Below, piece by piece: positions 30,232 to 38,478 of a stretch of 64,000 nt of DNA; the first letter of the stretch is position 1, and the number at the start of each line of letters is the position of its first letter. The notes beneath the pieces are model-generated. The model saw nothing but the letters and a program-made list of their open reading frames with translations. It had not been told where the DNA came from and made no database searches. The stretch spans positions 310,001 through 374,000 of the forward strand of contig JAHBXI010000004.1 in assembly GCA_019636515.1 (NCBI GenBank). Reading direction: 5' to 3'. This DNA comes from Phycisphaeraceae bacterium (GTDB lineage: Bacteria > Planctomycetota > Phycisphaerae > Phycisphaerales > UBA1924). Position numbers and translations under genes: made by a program.

Positions 30232-31892
30232 GGCGAACCTCCCGGCCCCGGCCCGGAGGGGGTTGCCGCGGCAAACACCCCGGAGTACGTGCAGGGAACC
30301 TTGTCGCTTCCGGGCGTGCGCGTCCCCGGAACAAAGGTCCAGGTCGCGATATCGCTTCCGGCGATCCGTCCCAGCGCCTCGTTGAGCGCTTCGGCGCTCG
30401 CCAGGTCCGGCGCGTTGAGTTGGATGGTCACCGACGACCGCAGTGAATCGAGGCTGATGTTCGTCAGTTCGAAATCGGGCAGTGCCAGGACATGGCTGAG
30501 CGTTTCGAGTTCCTTCAGGATGGGACGGGCCTGCTCGATTCCCACCAGGGGGGCTGTTTCCCTCCGCGCCCGCTCCACCTCCGTCCGCAGTTCCATGACT
30601 TCAAGCCCGGGCATCGGCGGCTTGGCGAGCGTTACCTGCGAGAAAGCCTCCTTCCAGGATCCCTCGACCTGCCTTGCCAGCAAGGAAAGATTCGATGCCT
30701 GTACCCGAAGTCCCCAGGCGAATACCCCGACCCCGGCCGCGGCCGCCGTGATCGCCAGCGATGACCACAGGATCAGCGTGCGGTGAGAACCGCCCGGACG
30801 CGTGGAGAGCGAAACCAGTGATCGGGATGGGTCCATCGCCTCTTCGACCGGGATGATCCCGTCACGATCGTCGAGGTGCTCGGCCACGCGCATAAGCGTC
30901 GCCCCGACCGGGTCGTCGTGAACAGCCAGGTCAACCGTCGCCGTCGGCCAGGCGGCGGCAATGCCTTGCCCGAACCGGGCCGCCCCGATCGAGCCCGGCG
31001 ATGCCTCCTGGGCGGACGACGGCGCGAGCACGATGATTCGCTCGGGGGCCAGGGCGACCTGCGCCGACCAGGCGAGCCAGTCCGAGGCAAGCCTTGCCGC
31101 CGCGTCGGCGGTCAGCAACGGGGTATCCGGTGCCGCGTCCGGAGAATGCCGGCGCGCCGGCATTCGCATGGCGCCGCCCGCCACCAATCGCCCCTCCAGG
31201 GACCATGCCCACAAGACTCGGCCTCCGGGTTCGATCAGGATCATCGCGGTCGGACCGGCCGGCGACTGCAAGACAACCGGGTCGCCGGGATCGGCGCCGC
31301 GAAGACGCGGCACGGAGGGATCCCACGCCCTCGCCATCGCATGCCAGATCGTCACGACCATGCCGCAGCCCACGCCCAGGGCGTCGATCCGGTCGATCAG
31401 AAGCCTGGGAACACCGTCACCAACCGCGAGTATCGCGGATCGGCGTCGGCCGTCGAGCGCGGCGTGTGGCGGAAGCGTGGTCCAACCCAACGGCTGAATC
31501 GTCGAATCCGCGGCGCCGGGGGCATAGTACCCGATCACGCTCAGGCGACCCGACGACGATGCCGGGTCCGATCCATCGCCGCCCGCCTCCGACCCCGAAT
31601 CGGCGTGCTGGCGGACCACGGCCTCGACCAGGGCGGGATCCGACCCCGGTACCGTCGACCACAGGCATACCGACCCATCGGCATCGAGAACAACCAGGTC
31701 CAGTTGGGGAGCGGGGGAGACTCGGGAAGCGATCCAGCGAGCGGCGTCACCGATCGACTCATCGCCCCCCGACTCGGCGGAACCAACCGACACCGCCGAC
31801 CAGCGTTCATCGCCGCGAGGCGTCACCAGTCGCACGCCGGTCAGCCGTGAACCTCGCTCGGCCCGCTCGATGTAGACAACGCGTGTGGTCAC
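30228..31892 (-). CDS. GspL/PilM-PilN-like inner-membrane platform protein
   Basis: A 554-residue protein with a long cytoplasmic N-terminal part with an actin-like alternation of strands (LDLVVLDADGSVCLWSTV, TAMILIEPGGRVLWAWSLEG, ERIIVLAPSS), one membrane helix near residue 395 (TLILWSSLAITAAAAGVGVF), a coiled-coil segment and a C-terminal ferredoxin-like periplasmic domain (FELTNISLDSLRSSVTIQLN). This is the GspL architecture, or a fusion of PilM and PilN. GspL binds the GspE ATPase, whose gene is not here. GTG 31892 is the first start; it lies 25 bases after the GspC-like gene. Its stop overlaps the GspM-like ATG. Confidence 0.65.
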   Translation of the reverse strand: MTTRVVYIERAERGSRLTGVRLVTPRGDERWSAVSVGSAESGGDESIGDAARWIASRVSPAPQLDLVVLDADGSVCLWSTVPGSDPALVEAVVRQHADSGSEAGGDGSDPASSSGRLSVIGYYAPGAADSTIQPLGWTTLPPHAALDGRRRSAILAVGDGVPRLLIDRIDALGVGCGMVVTIWHAMARAWDPSVPRLRGADPGDPVVLQSPAGPTAMILIEPGGRVLWAWSLEGRLVAGGAMRMPARRHSPDAAPDTPLLTADAAARLASDWLAWSAQVALAPERIIVLAPSSAQEASPGSIGAARFGQGIAAAWPTATVDLAVHDDPVGATLMRVAEHLDDRDGIIPVEEAMDPSRSLVSLSTRPGGSHRTLILWSSLAITAAAAGVGVFAWGLRVQASNLSLLARQVEGSWKEAFSQVTLAKPPMPGLEVMELRTEVERARRETAPLVGIEQARPILKELETLSHVLALPDFELTNISLDSLRSSVTIQLNAPDLASAEALNEALGRIAGSDIATWTFVPGTRTPGSDKVPCTYSGVFAAATPSGPGPGGSP

Positions 31893-31917
31893 TCGTGTTC
31901 CTGAAATACCCGAAGGG

Positions 31918-32661
31918 TCATTGCCCCGGGGCCGATCGCTGTTCGCGGTTTCGCCCCCCCCCGATCATGGGGATCGCTTGCAGGTTCGGCCGCCCGCGAC
32001 CTCTCTGCTGCATCTGCTGCAATTGCTGCTGCGCCGCGGCGGCCCGGCCTTCGGCCGCGCTGGAGTCAAACTCGGCACCGGCATGACCGGTGTTCACGGG
32101 TGAACGCCCCTTGACAAGGGTCGTACTCGTGCCGCCGGATCTCTGGTTCCGATGAATCTTTTTCTCGACACCGCCCTCCCGCACGGTCATCGTTTCCTCG
32201 CCAATGGAAACAACCGTCAGCCCCGAGACCTCCTCACCCTCGGCCACGATCCGCTGCCGGCCGCCCATGGCGATCATCGCCAGCAGGCGCCCGGGCTCAC
32301 GGATCACGCCCAGGAACCTCGCCGACTCGGACGGAGCGGGAGCGGGCGGTTCATCGTCGCCCATTTCCACGGGTAACTCGGGCGGCGGCTCAACCTTCGG
32401 GCGGTTGGAGAACTGCATGAAGCGATCGGAAATGCCCGCGGAGTTGACGGGTTGCCCCGGAACAAGCCCTGAAGCGGCCGACACCGACACGGTCGTCGCC
32501 GCCGGCGCGGGCCGATCGTCGTCAAGGGCGGGACGGGCCGTGAACCGCGGGAGGACCAGCATGGCGACGGCCACCGACCCAACCGCCGCCACGGCGAAGG
32601 CGGCCCGCGCGTACCGCGCCCGCGACAGTGCCAGTGATCGCGACATGGTTGTCCGGTTCAT
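31918..32661 (-). CDS. GspC/PilP-like periplasmic link protein
   Basis: A 247-residue bitopic protein: cytoplasmic tail, one membrane helix (AAFAVAAVGSVAVAMLVL, about 20-40), a Pro-rich linker, then a small beta domain (FLGVIREPGRLLAMIAM, IVAEGEEVSGLTVVSIGEE, MTVREGGVEKKIHR). The GE--SG--V--I pattern matches the GspC homology region/PilP fold that links the platform to the secretin. The C terminus is Gln-rich low complexity (AAAAQQQLQQMQQRGRGRP). ATG 32661 has a strong GAGGAGG about eight bases upstream. Sited between GspK-like and GspL-like genes. No secretin gene accompanies it. Confidence 0.65.
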   Translation of the reverse strand: MNRTTMSRSLALSRARYARAAFAVAAVGSVAVAMLVLPRFTARPALDDDRPAPAATTVSVSAASGLVPGQPVNSAGISDRFMQFSNRPKVEPPPELPVEMGDDEPPAPAPSESARFLGVIREPGRLLAMIAMGGRQRIVAEGEEVSGLTVVSIGEETMTVREGGVEKKIHRNQRSGGTSTTLVKGRSPVNTGHAGAEFDSSAAEGRAAAAQQQLQQMQQRGRGRPNLQAIPMIGGGRNREQRSAPGQ

Positions 32662-32720
32662 GAAGTCGCCTCCTCGTCAGTCGCGTCGCCCGGGCGGGAT
32701 ACTCCGCCGTCCGACATAGA

Positions 32721-33635
32721 TTACTCGAGGCCCGAGTCCCGAGCGCGCCGCCATTGCTCGATTGAGCGAGCATCCCCCGACCGGCCAAGATCCACATGGT
32801 TCCATGTCAGGACGTTGATCCGGTTGGCGTATACCGACGCCGATTGCCGAGAATCGGGAAGCAGGAGAAGTCCCCAGTAGCGGGCCCGGGTTGGGACCCG
32901 CGAGAACTGGGGGCCAAGTTCCGCGTCAAGGACCACCTCCCACAACCGCGGAGACGCCGTCAGCAGGCGAAGGAACGGCTCTGTGTGGTCATCGTCCATC
33001 AATCGCAGGATCTCGGGCTTGGAGAGCCCCGCCGGCGAGGGGTTCGGATCGTCGCGCAGAGCCAGGATGGCCTCGATTACTTCCGACGAATTGATCCCCC
33101 CGGTGACGTGATTGACGATGTCCGACAGCGTCTCGATCGGGGAGGTGTAAATGCTCACCGGCACGGGGCCGAACGACCTGGTCCGGAGCACCCTCTCCGT
33201 GGGCCGCAGCGGCCCGACCGCCTCGATCAACGATACGGCGTCATCCCGTTCGGCCTGCGTCAGCCCCGTCATGTCCGTGCGCACGGTCCCCTGAACTTCG
33301 AACGCGTACATCGTGATTCGAGTCCCGTCGGCCAGGGAGATCTCGCCGACCCGGCCGTCGAGGTCGATCGCGCTGCGAAGCGGCATCTGCCGACCGGCCC
33401 CCCGGGAATGCTCCTTCACCCAGGCCTGGAAAATCTCCCGGAGTCCACGCTGGAAATGGAACGAGCGGGTCGCCTCGATTTCCCTGGCCAGTTCGAGAGT
33501 CCGCCCGCTCTGGCGGTCGAGCATGACGGCCAGCAGCAACGTGCCCGCCAGGGCAAGCATCACCACCAGCGGCATCGCGAATCCACGCCTTGAGGGTGAC
33601 CGACGTGAGCGGAACTCGGCGGCGGTAAAGGTCAT
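32721..33635 (-). CDS. GspK-like minor pseudopilin
   Basis: A 304-residue pseudopilin. Leader SRRG, then FAMPLVVMLALAGTLLLAVML as hydrophobic helix; position +5 is Leu, not Glu, which is normal for GspK, the tip protein of the pseudopilus. It continues with REIEATRSFHFQRGLREIFQAW and a helix-hairpin-like segment (TLSDIVNHVTGGINSSEVIEAILALRDD in part) characteristic of GspK. The ATG overlaps the stop of the GspJ-like gene by four bases. In T2SS, GspI, GspJ and GspK form the initiating tip complex, and the three genes are consecutive here. Confidence 0.82.
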   Translation of the reverse strand: MTFTAAEFRSRRSPSRRGFAMPLVVMLALAGTLLLAVMLDRQSGRTLELAREIEATRSFHFQRGLREIFQAWVKEHSRGAGRQMPLRSAIDLDGRVGEISLADGTRITMYAFEVQGTVRTDMTGLTQAERDDAVSLIEAVGPLRPTERVLRTRSFGPVPVSIYTSPIETLSDIVNHVTGGINSSEVIEAILALRDDPNPSPAGLSKPEILRLMDDDHTEPFLRLLTASPRLWEVVLDAELGPQFSRVPTRARYWGLLLLPDSRQSASVYANRINVLTWNHVDLGRSGDARSIEQWRRARDSGLE

Positions 33636-34714
33636 CGGCCGCCCCCTCGGCCGCTCCCACGACCGCCCGGAGGCGGTGTGGGAGGACGTTGCAGGCCGGC
33701 CGGAGGGCGAACCACCGGGCGAGCGCCCGAACCCGCGCCCGGCAGGGCGTCTGGCGTGGATGATTCCTCTTCGCTCGACATGATGAAATCCACTTCAAAG
33801 ATCCAGTTGGCCCACAACCCCGCGGCCGTCTGAACTTCCAACTCGACGTACGCGGGCAGGCCGTTGACGTAGGCGGTCGCGAACTCCGTCTTGCGCACGC
33901 GGTCGTCGAAGAACTGCCACCGAAGGTATGTCAGATCCGTCACGATGAGAGTCGGAGACGGCAAATCATGGTCGCGCACCGAACCCTCGGCGGGGGCCCC
34001 TCCCGTGGCGCCGGGCGGCAGCGGCCGCCACCAGAGCGTCCAGGTCGTGATCGGCCGGACGGGAGAGTCCCCCGGGCCTCGTGCGCCGGGCTCGACGGGC
34101 TGCAATTCAAAGACTCCACGGGACAACCTGGCGCCGGAAATCCTCTCGTCGGTCGGGTCGTCTCGGCCGGCCGATGCCTCGGGGAAGACGGTTCGGGCGT
34201 GATCCCCGGGACCTTGTCGGATGGGGACCGGTGGCCGGCCCAAGACCACTTCCAGGCGCTGAGGCGCCCAGGTCGCGGGGGATGACGATGCATCGACGCC
34301 GGGTCCATCCAGTTTGCGCATCAGGGTCGCGGAGACTCTGCGATCCTCCGTCAGGATCACTCGCGGCGGTTCCGGGGGCGCGTCGGCCGCGGGGTCCGGG
34401 CGCGTCGCGGAACGTCCGGCGGCGCTTGCCCCGGAGTCCTGGCCGGGCCTTGGCGTGGCGGATGCCGGCCTGGGCCGGGGCATCGGCCTCGACGACATCG
34501 CCAGGTTCACGAACGTCCGACGCATGATCGTGTGCAGCCGGTTCAATTGCGACGACTGCTCGGATCGGGCTTTGAGCGTCCGGTCCGCACGATCCAGCGC
34601 GTTGAAGACGCCGGTCGTCGCCATGAGGATGATCCCGCCGATCAAAACGGCCAGCGACACCTCGAGCATGGAGAAGCCCGGACGCCGCCCTTCGATGGTT
34701 GCTCGGCGTGTCAT
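33632..34714 (-). CDS. GspJ-like minor pseudopilin
   Basis: A 360-residue pseudopilin with leader EGRRPG and the signature FSMLEVSLAVLIGGIILMATTGVF, including Glu at +5, then the helix DRADRTLKARSEQSSQLNRL and a beta-rich C-terminal domain (TLIVTDLTYLRWQFFDDR, PAYVELEVQTAAGLWANW). It is longer than typical GspJ (about 200) owing to Pro/Ala-rich insertions (SRPMPRPRPASATPRPG) and a Gly/Pro-rich tail (PTPPPGGRGSGRGGG). Start and stop both overlap neighbours by four bases (ATGA), so GspI-, GspJ- and GspK-like proteins are translationally coupled. Confidence 0.82.
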   Translation of the reverse strand: MTRRATIEGRRPGFSMLEVSLAVLIGGIILMATTGVFNALDRADRTLKARSEQSSQLNRLHTIMRRTFVNLAMSSRPMPRPRPASATPRPGQDSGASAAGRSATRPDPAADAPPEPPRVILTEDRRVSATLMRKLDGPGVDASSSPATWAPQRLEVVLGRPPVPIRQGPGDHARTVFPEASAGRDDPTDERISGARLSRGVFELQPVEPGARGPGDSPVRPITTWTLWWRPLPPGATGGAPAEGSVRDHDLPSPTLIVTDLTYLRWQFFDDRVRKTEFATAYVNGLPAYVELEVQTAAGLWANWIFEVDFIMSSEEESSTPDALPGAGSGARPVVRPPAGLQRPPTPPPGGRGSGRGGGR

Positions 34715-35310
34715 CGGTTGTTTCGCGGGCGTTCGCCCCCTCCATTGGACGCCGGGGCGAGGGGTGGAAGTCCCAGCGGAACACCGGTTGAGGACTCGGT
34801 GATGCGGCGCCTTCCCGCCTCCGTGCCGAGCATGTGCTCGAGGGCGTCGGGATTTCGGAACACGGCCGTGACGTCGTACATGCGCGATACCTCGACGCTG
34901 GGCGTGACGGAGCCCGGAGAGCCGGACGGGTCGTCAAGCCAGACGCGTACGTAGAAAATCCTGAAGTTCTCGAAGCCCCTCTGCGGCCGTCCCTCCACCG
35001 CGGGAGGGGGGCGGGACGGCTGGAATGACAGGTACGATTCCTCCAGACTCCAACGGTACCGGTCGCCGCCGTAGGTGAGAGGTTGCGAGGGGTCCGGCAT
35101 CCCGTCCCGGTCGTCAAGAAACTGCAGAATCAGGCGGTTGGCAAGTTCGCAGCAGGCGAGCGACCGCTGTTCGTGCTTCTGCCTGGAGAGCATCGAATTG
35201 GCGGCGCCCAGCAGGGTGGCGGACAGGATGCCCAGCAGCGCCACCGCGAAGACGATCTCCAGGAACGTCATGCCGCGTCGTGCCGGGATGGTTCGTGTGG
35301 TTGGTTGCAT
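34711..35310 (-). CDS. GspI-like minor pseudopilin
   Basis: A 199-residue pseudopilin. Leader PARRG, then MTFLEIVFAVALLGILSATLLGA with Glu at +5 and Met instead of the usual Phe at +1, followed by the helix MLSRQKHEQRSLACCELANRLI, which resembles GspI. The C-terminal part contains strands (YRWSLEESYLSFQ, FRIFYVRVWLDD). The ATG at 35310 (MQPTTRTIPARRG) gives a leader of ordinary length; an in-frame ATG 60 bases upstream is less likely. It lies 41 bases after the GspG gene and overlaps the GspJ-like start. Confidence 0.83.
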   Translation of the reverse strand: MQPTTRTIPARRGMTFLEIVFAVALLGILSATLLGAANSMLSRQKHEQRSLACCELANRLILQFLDDRDGMPDPSQPLTYGGDRYRWSLEESYLSFQPSRPPPAVEGRPQRGFENFRIFYVRVWLDDPSGSPGSVTPSVEVSRMYDVTAVFRNPDALEHMLGTEAGRRRITESSTGVPLGLPPLAPASNGGGERPRNNR

Positions 35311-35351
35311 CGTGTCGGCGCCAATGGCCCACGGCGGTCCGTGGTCATCGG

Positions 35352-35750
35352 TTACCTGTCCATCGTCCACACGTCGATGTCGTCGGCGGTCTGGAACTTG
35401 GCGTCGGGTCCCGACGAGAGCAGTTCATACGGTCGCCCCTCGCGTCCGACCGGGGCGTAGTACAGGGGCTGCTCGAAACCATCCTTGATCTTCTTGTCCT
35501 CGAGGTACTTGCTCACGACCAGGGTCTGGAGGTCGGGCGGGAAGACCGAGTGGTCGACCTGGTAGGTTTGGAGAATGTTCTTGATGGTGCCCAGCGTCGC
35601 CTTGGTGGCGCGGACCTTGGCCCGCTCTCCCGCGCCCATGAAGTTGTACGCGGCGACGGCCATCAGAACCCCGACGATGGCGAGCACGAGGCTCAGTTCC
35701 AGGAGCGAAAAGCCGCGGCGGGTGTATCTCACGGGTCTGGTCGGGTTCAT
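35352..35750 (-). CDS. gspG: Major pseudopilin GspG
   Basis: Major pseudopilin of a type II secretion system, 132 residues. Leader YTRRG, then FSLLELSLVLAIVGVLMAVAAYNFMG with Glu at +5, and the GspG-specific body: RATKATLGTIKNILQTYQVDHSVFPPDLQTL, where the Y---(H/N)---(F/Y)P pattern is diagnostic, and PDAKFQTADDIDVW near the end, the calcium-binding loop of the major pseudopilin. Length is typical. It sits 69 bases after the GspF gene and 41 before the GspI-like gene, the usual gspF-G-(H)-I-J-K order with no gspH. Confidence 0.9.
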   Translation of the reverse strand: MNPTRPVRYTRRGFSLLELSLVLAIVGVLMAVAAYNFMGAGERAKVRATKATLGTIKNILQTYQVDHSVFPPDLQTLVVSKYLEDKKIKDGFEQPLYYAPVGREGRPYELLSSGPDAKFQTADDIDVWTMDR

Positions 35751-35819
35751 CGAGATCGCTCCTTGGTTGCTTCTCTTTCACCTCGGAAGGCCTTGCCGCC
35801 GGCATCGGGGCCCGGGGGT

Positions 35820-37076
35820 TCACGCGACGGCACTGGCGGTCATGTTCATCAGGGGAATCATCACGGACATCAACAGGGATCCGATCATCAGGAACATGAA
35901 GACAATCAGGATGGGGTCGAGGGCGGCGAGCAGGCGCGTCGATCGACGTTCCACTTCCTCGGCCATGTCCTGTGCCAGCGTGTCAAAGGCCGACTGAAGA
36001 TCGCCCGACCGCTCGGCCGCGATCATCAGGCGCCTGGTCGCCACCGGAAAGGCGTCCACGTCCTGGATCAGGTTCCGGAGCACGCCGCCTTCGATCAGGC
36101 GAGTCCGCAGCCGCGTGATCTGCCCTTTCAGGGTCGGGTGTCCCAGCGCTCCCACCGCCACCCCGAGAGAATCCGCCAGCGTCACCCCGCTGCGTGACAT
36201 CGCCGCCATGACCGTGAAGAACCGGGTCGATTCTTGTGCAAGCACCACGCCCTTGACCATCGGAAGCCGCCGCATCAGGCGTAGCGCCGCGGCCGCGAGC
36301 GACCGACGACAGGCCGTGGCCAGCGCCGCCGCCGCAAGAACTCCCATCGCGAGCCAGCCCATGTTCTCGCGCATCAGGTCGCCCGTTCTCCAGAGAAAGA
36401 CCGTTACGCCGGGAAGTTGGGAGTTGTTGCTCGCCAGCGACGAGGCGATCCTCGGAACGATGACCATGAGCATGAACACCGAAACCGCCAGGCTGATCGT
36501 CATCACGATCGCGGGGTAGATCAAGAGTGTGACCGCCTTGCCGGAAATGGCCAGTTGCCGCCGGGCCGAGGTGGCCAGTTGCCGCGCGGCGCCGGCGAGT
36601 TCCCCCGTCCGCTCCGCCGCTCGATAGACCGCGACGGTGACCTCGTCGAAACTCCCCACGCTCCGGCACGCCTCCGAGAACGACGAACCCGAGGCCACCA
36701 GGTCACGCAGGCGCTCCACCCGAGGTCGAGACGCGGTCGTCACCGATGACGCCGTCACGTCCAGCGCCTCCACCAACGGAACCCCGCGGGACAGCAATTG
36801 CGCCAACTGAAAATGGATCTCCGCCTGATCCTTCAGCGACAGGTCCGATTCTCCTCCGACCCACGAAGGGAGCGACCAGGCCCGGATCGGCACCAGCCGC
36901 CGAGAGCGAAGATGCGCTGCCAGGTCGCGGCGGTCTCGTGCCCGACGGATCCCGAACCGCCGGCTTCCGGACGCCGTCACGGCCATATAGGCGAAGGTGG
37001 TGGCAAGCCCGCCGGCGCCGCGACGTGATTCGATCGCCATCGAGCGGGCCGGGGTTGAGTATCGAAGAAGTGCCAT
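35820..37076 (-). CDS. gspF: Type II secretion platform protein GspF
   Basis: Inner-membrane platform protein of the T2SS-like machine, 418 residues, first gene of the upstream block. The N-terminal region has FAYMAVTASGSRRFG, typical of GspF, followed by two GspF domains (FQLAQLLSRGVPLVEALDV; FFTVMAAMSRSGVTLADSL) and three membrane helices (VTLLIYPAIVMTISLAVSVFML, WLAMGVLAAAALATA, LIVFMFLMIGSLLMSVMIPLM). It differs clearly from the PilC at 25809, so two independent platforms are encoded. The start is unsure: ATG 37076 is used, ATG 37040 and an upstream TTG 37094 are in frame, and none has a clear ribosome binding site. Confidence 0.88.
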   Translation of the reverse strand: MALLRYSTPARSMAIESRRGAGGLATTFAYMAVTASGSRRFGIRRARDRRDLAAHLRSRRLVPIRAWSLPSWVGGESDLSLKDQAEIHFQLAQLLSRGVPLVEALDVTASSVTTASRPRVERLRDLVASGSSFSEACRSVGSFDEVTVAVYRAAERTGELAGAARQLATSARRQLAISGKAVTLLIYPAIVMTISLAVSVFMLMVIVPRIASSLASNNSQLPGVTVFLWRTGDLMRENMGWLAMGVLAAAALATACRRSLAAAALRLMRRLPMVKGVVLAQESTRFFTVMAAMSRSGVTLADSLGVAVGALGHPTLKGQITRLRTRLIEGGVLRNLIQDVDAFPVATRRLMIAAERSGDLQSAFDTLAQDMAEEVERRSTRLLAALDPILIVFMFLMIGSLLMSVMIPLMNMTASAVA

Positions 37077-37315
37077 CAGCGGAAGCGCCGACAATTCCAG
37101 GATCGCCCGCCCACACCCCCCACCCGGACGCCGGACGGGTCGAACACGGCCAATCGGTTCGGGTCAACCCGCAGCGCAAGTCTATCGCGCGGAGGGAGGG
37201 AGCCTCTCCCGCACGAGTGATTCACCACGATCCTCGCGGAAGGCGTTTGATACCCCCCTCAGCCGCGCCCACAATTCACCACGTCTGACGGTAACCCCTT
37301 TCCAGGACGCTCACG

Positions 37316-38416
37316 ATGGCCACGCTTACGTCCGGGAAATACCCGGTACAGGACCCGATCAGCAGTCGGGCACACTCCATGCGAGCACTTATCAAACACC
37401 ACGCCGGGCCGCACCTGGCCTTCGTCCCAGACCGCTCCCGACCCATCCCCGGCCCCCGAGACGTCCTGATCCGAGTGAAGAAGGCCGGGATCTGCGGCAC
37501 CGACCGCCACATCTGGGAATGGGACGCCTGGGCCGCGGGGCGGATCCCGGTGGGGATCGTCACCGGGCACGAGTTCGTCGGCGTCATCGAAGAGGTCGGG
37601 TCGGCCGTGACCAAGTACGCCCCGGGGCTGCGCGTCTCCGCCGAGGGGCATGTGACCGCCTGGACGGACTACAACAGCCGGACCGGCAACGCCCACATCG
37701 CCAGCGACACAAAGATCATCGGCATCGACCGCGACGGATGCTTCGCCGACTACGTGGTCGTTCCGGAAGACAACGTCTGGCCGGTGCATCCGACAATCCC
37801 CGACCGGATCGCCGCCGTGCTCGACCCGCTGGGCAACGCCGTCCACACCGTCATGGCCGCCGGCGTGAGCGCCCGCAGCGTGCTCATCACGGGGACGGGG
37901 ATCATCGGTCTCATGGCCGTGACGGTCGCCAAAGCGGCCGGGGCGGGGCGGATCTTCGCCACGGACATCGATCCCCGCCGACGCGAACTTGCCAGGCGTC
38001 TCGGCGCGGTCGAGGCGTTTGATCCCCGGGACGACGCATGGATCCGCGAGGTCAGGTCCGCCTGTCGCGGGGAAGGGGCCGATGTCCTGCTCGAGATGTC
38101 CGGCGCCGAACCCGCCCTCTCCCAGGGCCTGTCCGCGCTGCGCAACGGCGGCACGGCCGCGCTGCTGGGGCTGTTCCGGGGGCCGATCACCTTCGACATC
38201 AACTCCCTGGTCATCTTCAAAGGATGCTCGGTCCTCGGGATCAACGGCCGAAAAATGTTCGAGACCTGGTACCAGATGGAGGAACTTCTCCTCTCCGGAC
38301 GCCTTGAACTCGACGACATCATCACCCACGAGTTCGATCTCCAGGACTTCGTCAAGGCGCACGAGACCATGATCTCCGGCGAGGGGATCAAGGTGGTCCT
38401 GAACATCGGGGATTGA
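37316..38416 (+). CDS. tdh: L-threonine 3-dehydrogenase-like, zinc-type, lacking structural zinc site
   Basis: Medium-chain dehydrogenase/reductase that oxidises threonine to 2-amino-3-ketobutyrate with NAD. The 366-residue product keeps the catalytic zinc ligands (Cys60 in GICGTDRHIW; His85-Glu86 in TGHEFVG), the Rossmann GTGIIGLMAVT and Tdh-specific DPLGNAVHT and MFETWYQME. The structural zinc loop aligns without gaps to E. coli Tdh, but its four cysteines are Ala115, Asp118, Ser121 and Ala129. Sequence otherwise matches Tdh closely. ATG 37316 is used, with AGGA 12 bases upstream; ATG 37379 corresponds to the E. coli start. No 2-amino-3-ketobutyrate CoA ligase (kbl) gene is adjacent. Confidence 0.88.
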   Translation: MATLTSGKYPVQDPISSRAHSMRALIKHHAGPHLAFVPDRSRPIPGPRDVLIRVKKAGICGTDRHIWEWDAWAAGRIPVGIVTGHEFVGVIEEVGSAVTKYAPGLRVSAEGHVTAWTDYNSRTGNAHIASDTKIIGIDRDGCFADYVVVPEDNVWPVHPTIPDRIAAVLDPLGNAVHTVMAAGVSARSVLITGTGIIGLMAVTVAKAAGAGRIFATDIDPRRRELARRLGAVEAFDPRDDAWIREVRSACRGEGADVLLEMSGAEPALSQGLSALRNGGTAALLGLFRGPITFDINSLVIFKGCSVLGINGRKMFETWYQMEELLLSGRLELDDIITHEFDLQDFVKAHETMISGEGIKVVLNIGD

Positions 38417-38478
38417 CCGCCCCGCGGCTCTCATTCAGGGATTTGGGACGTCGGACATGGCGCCTGCACGGGGATTTC

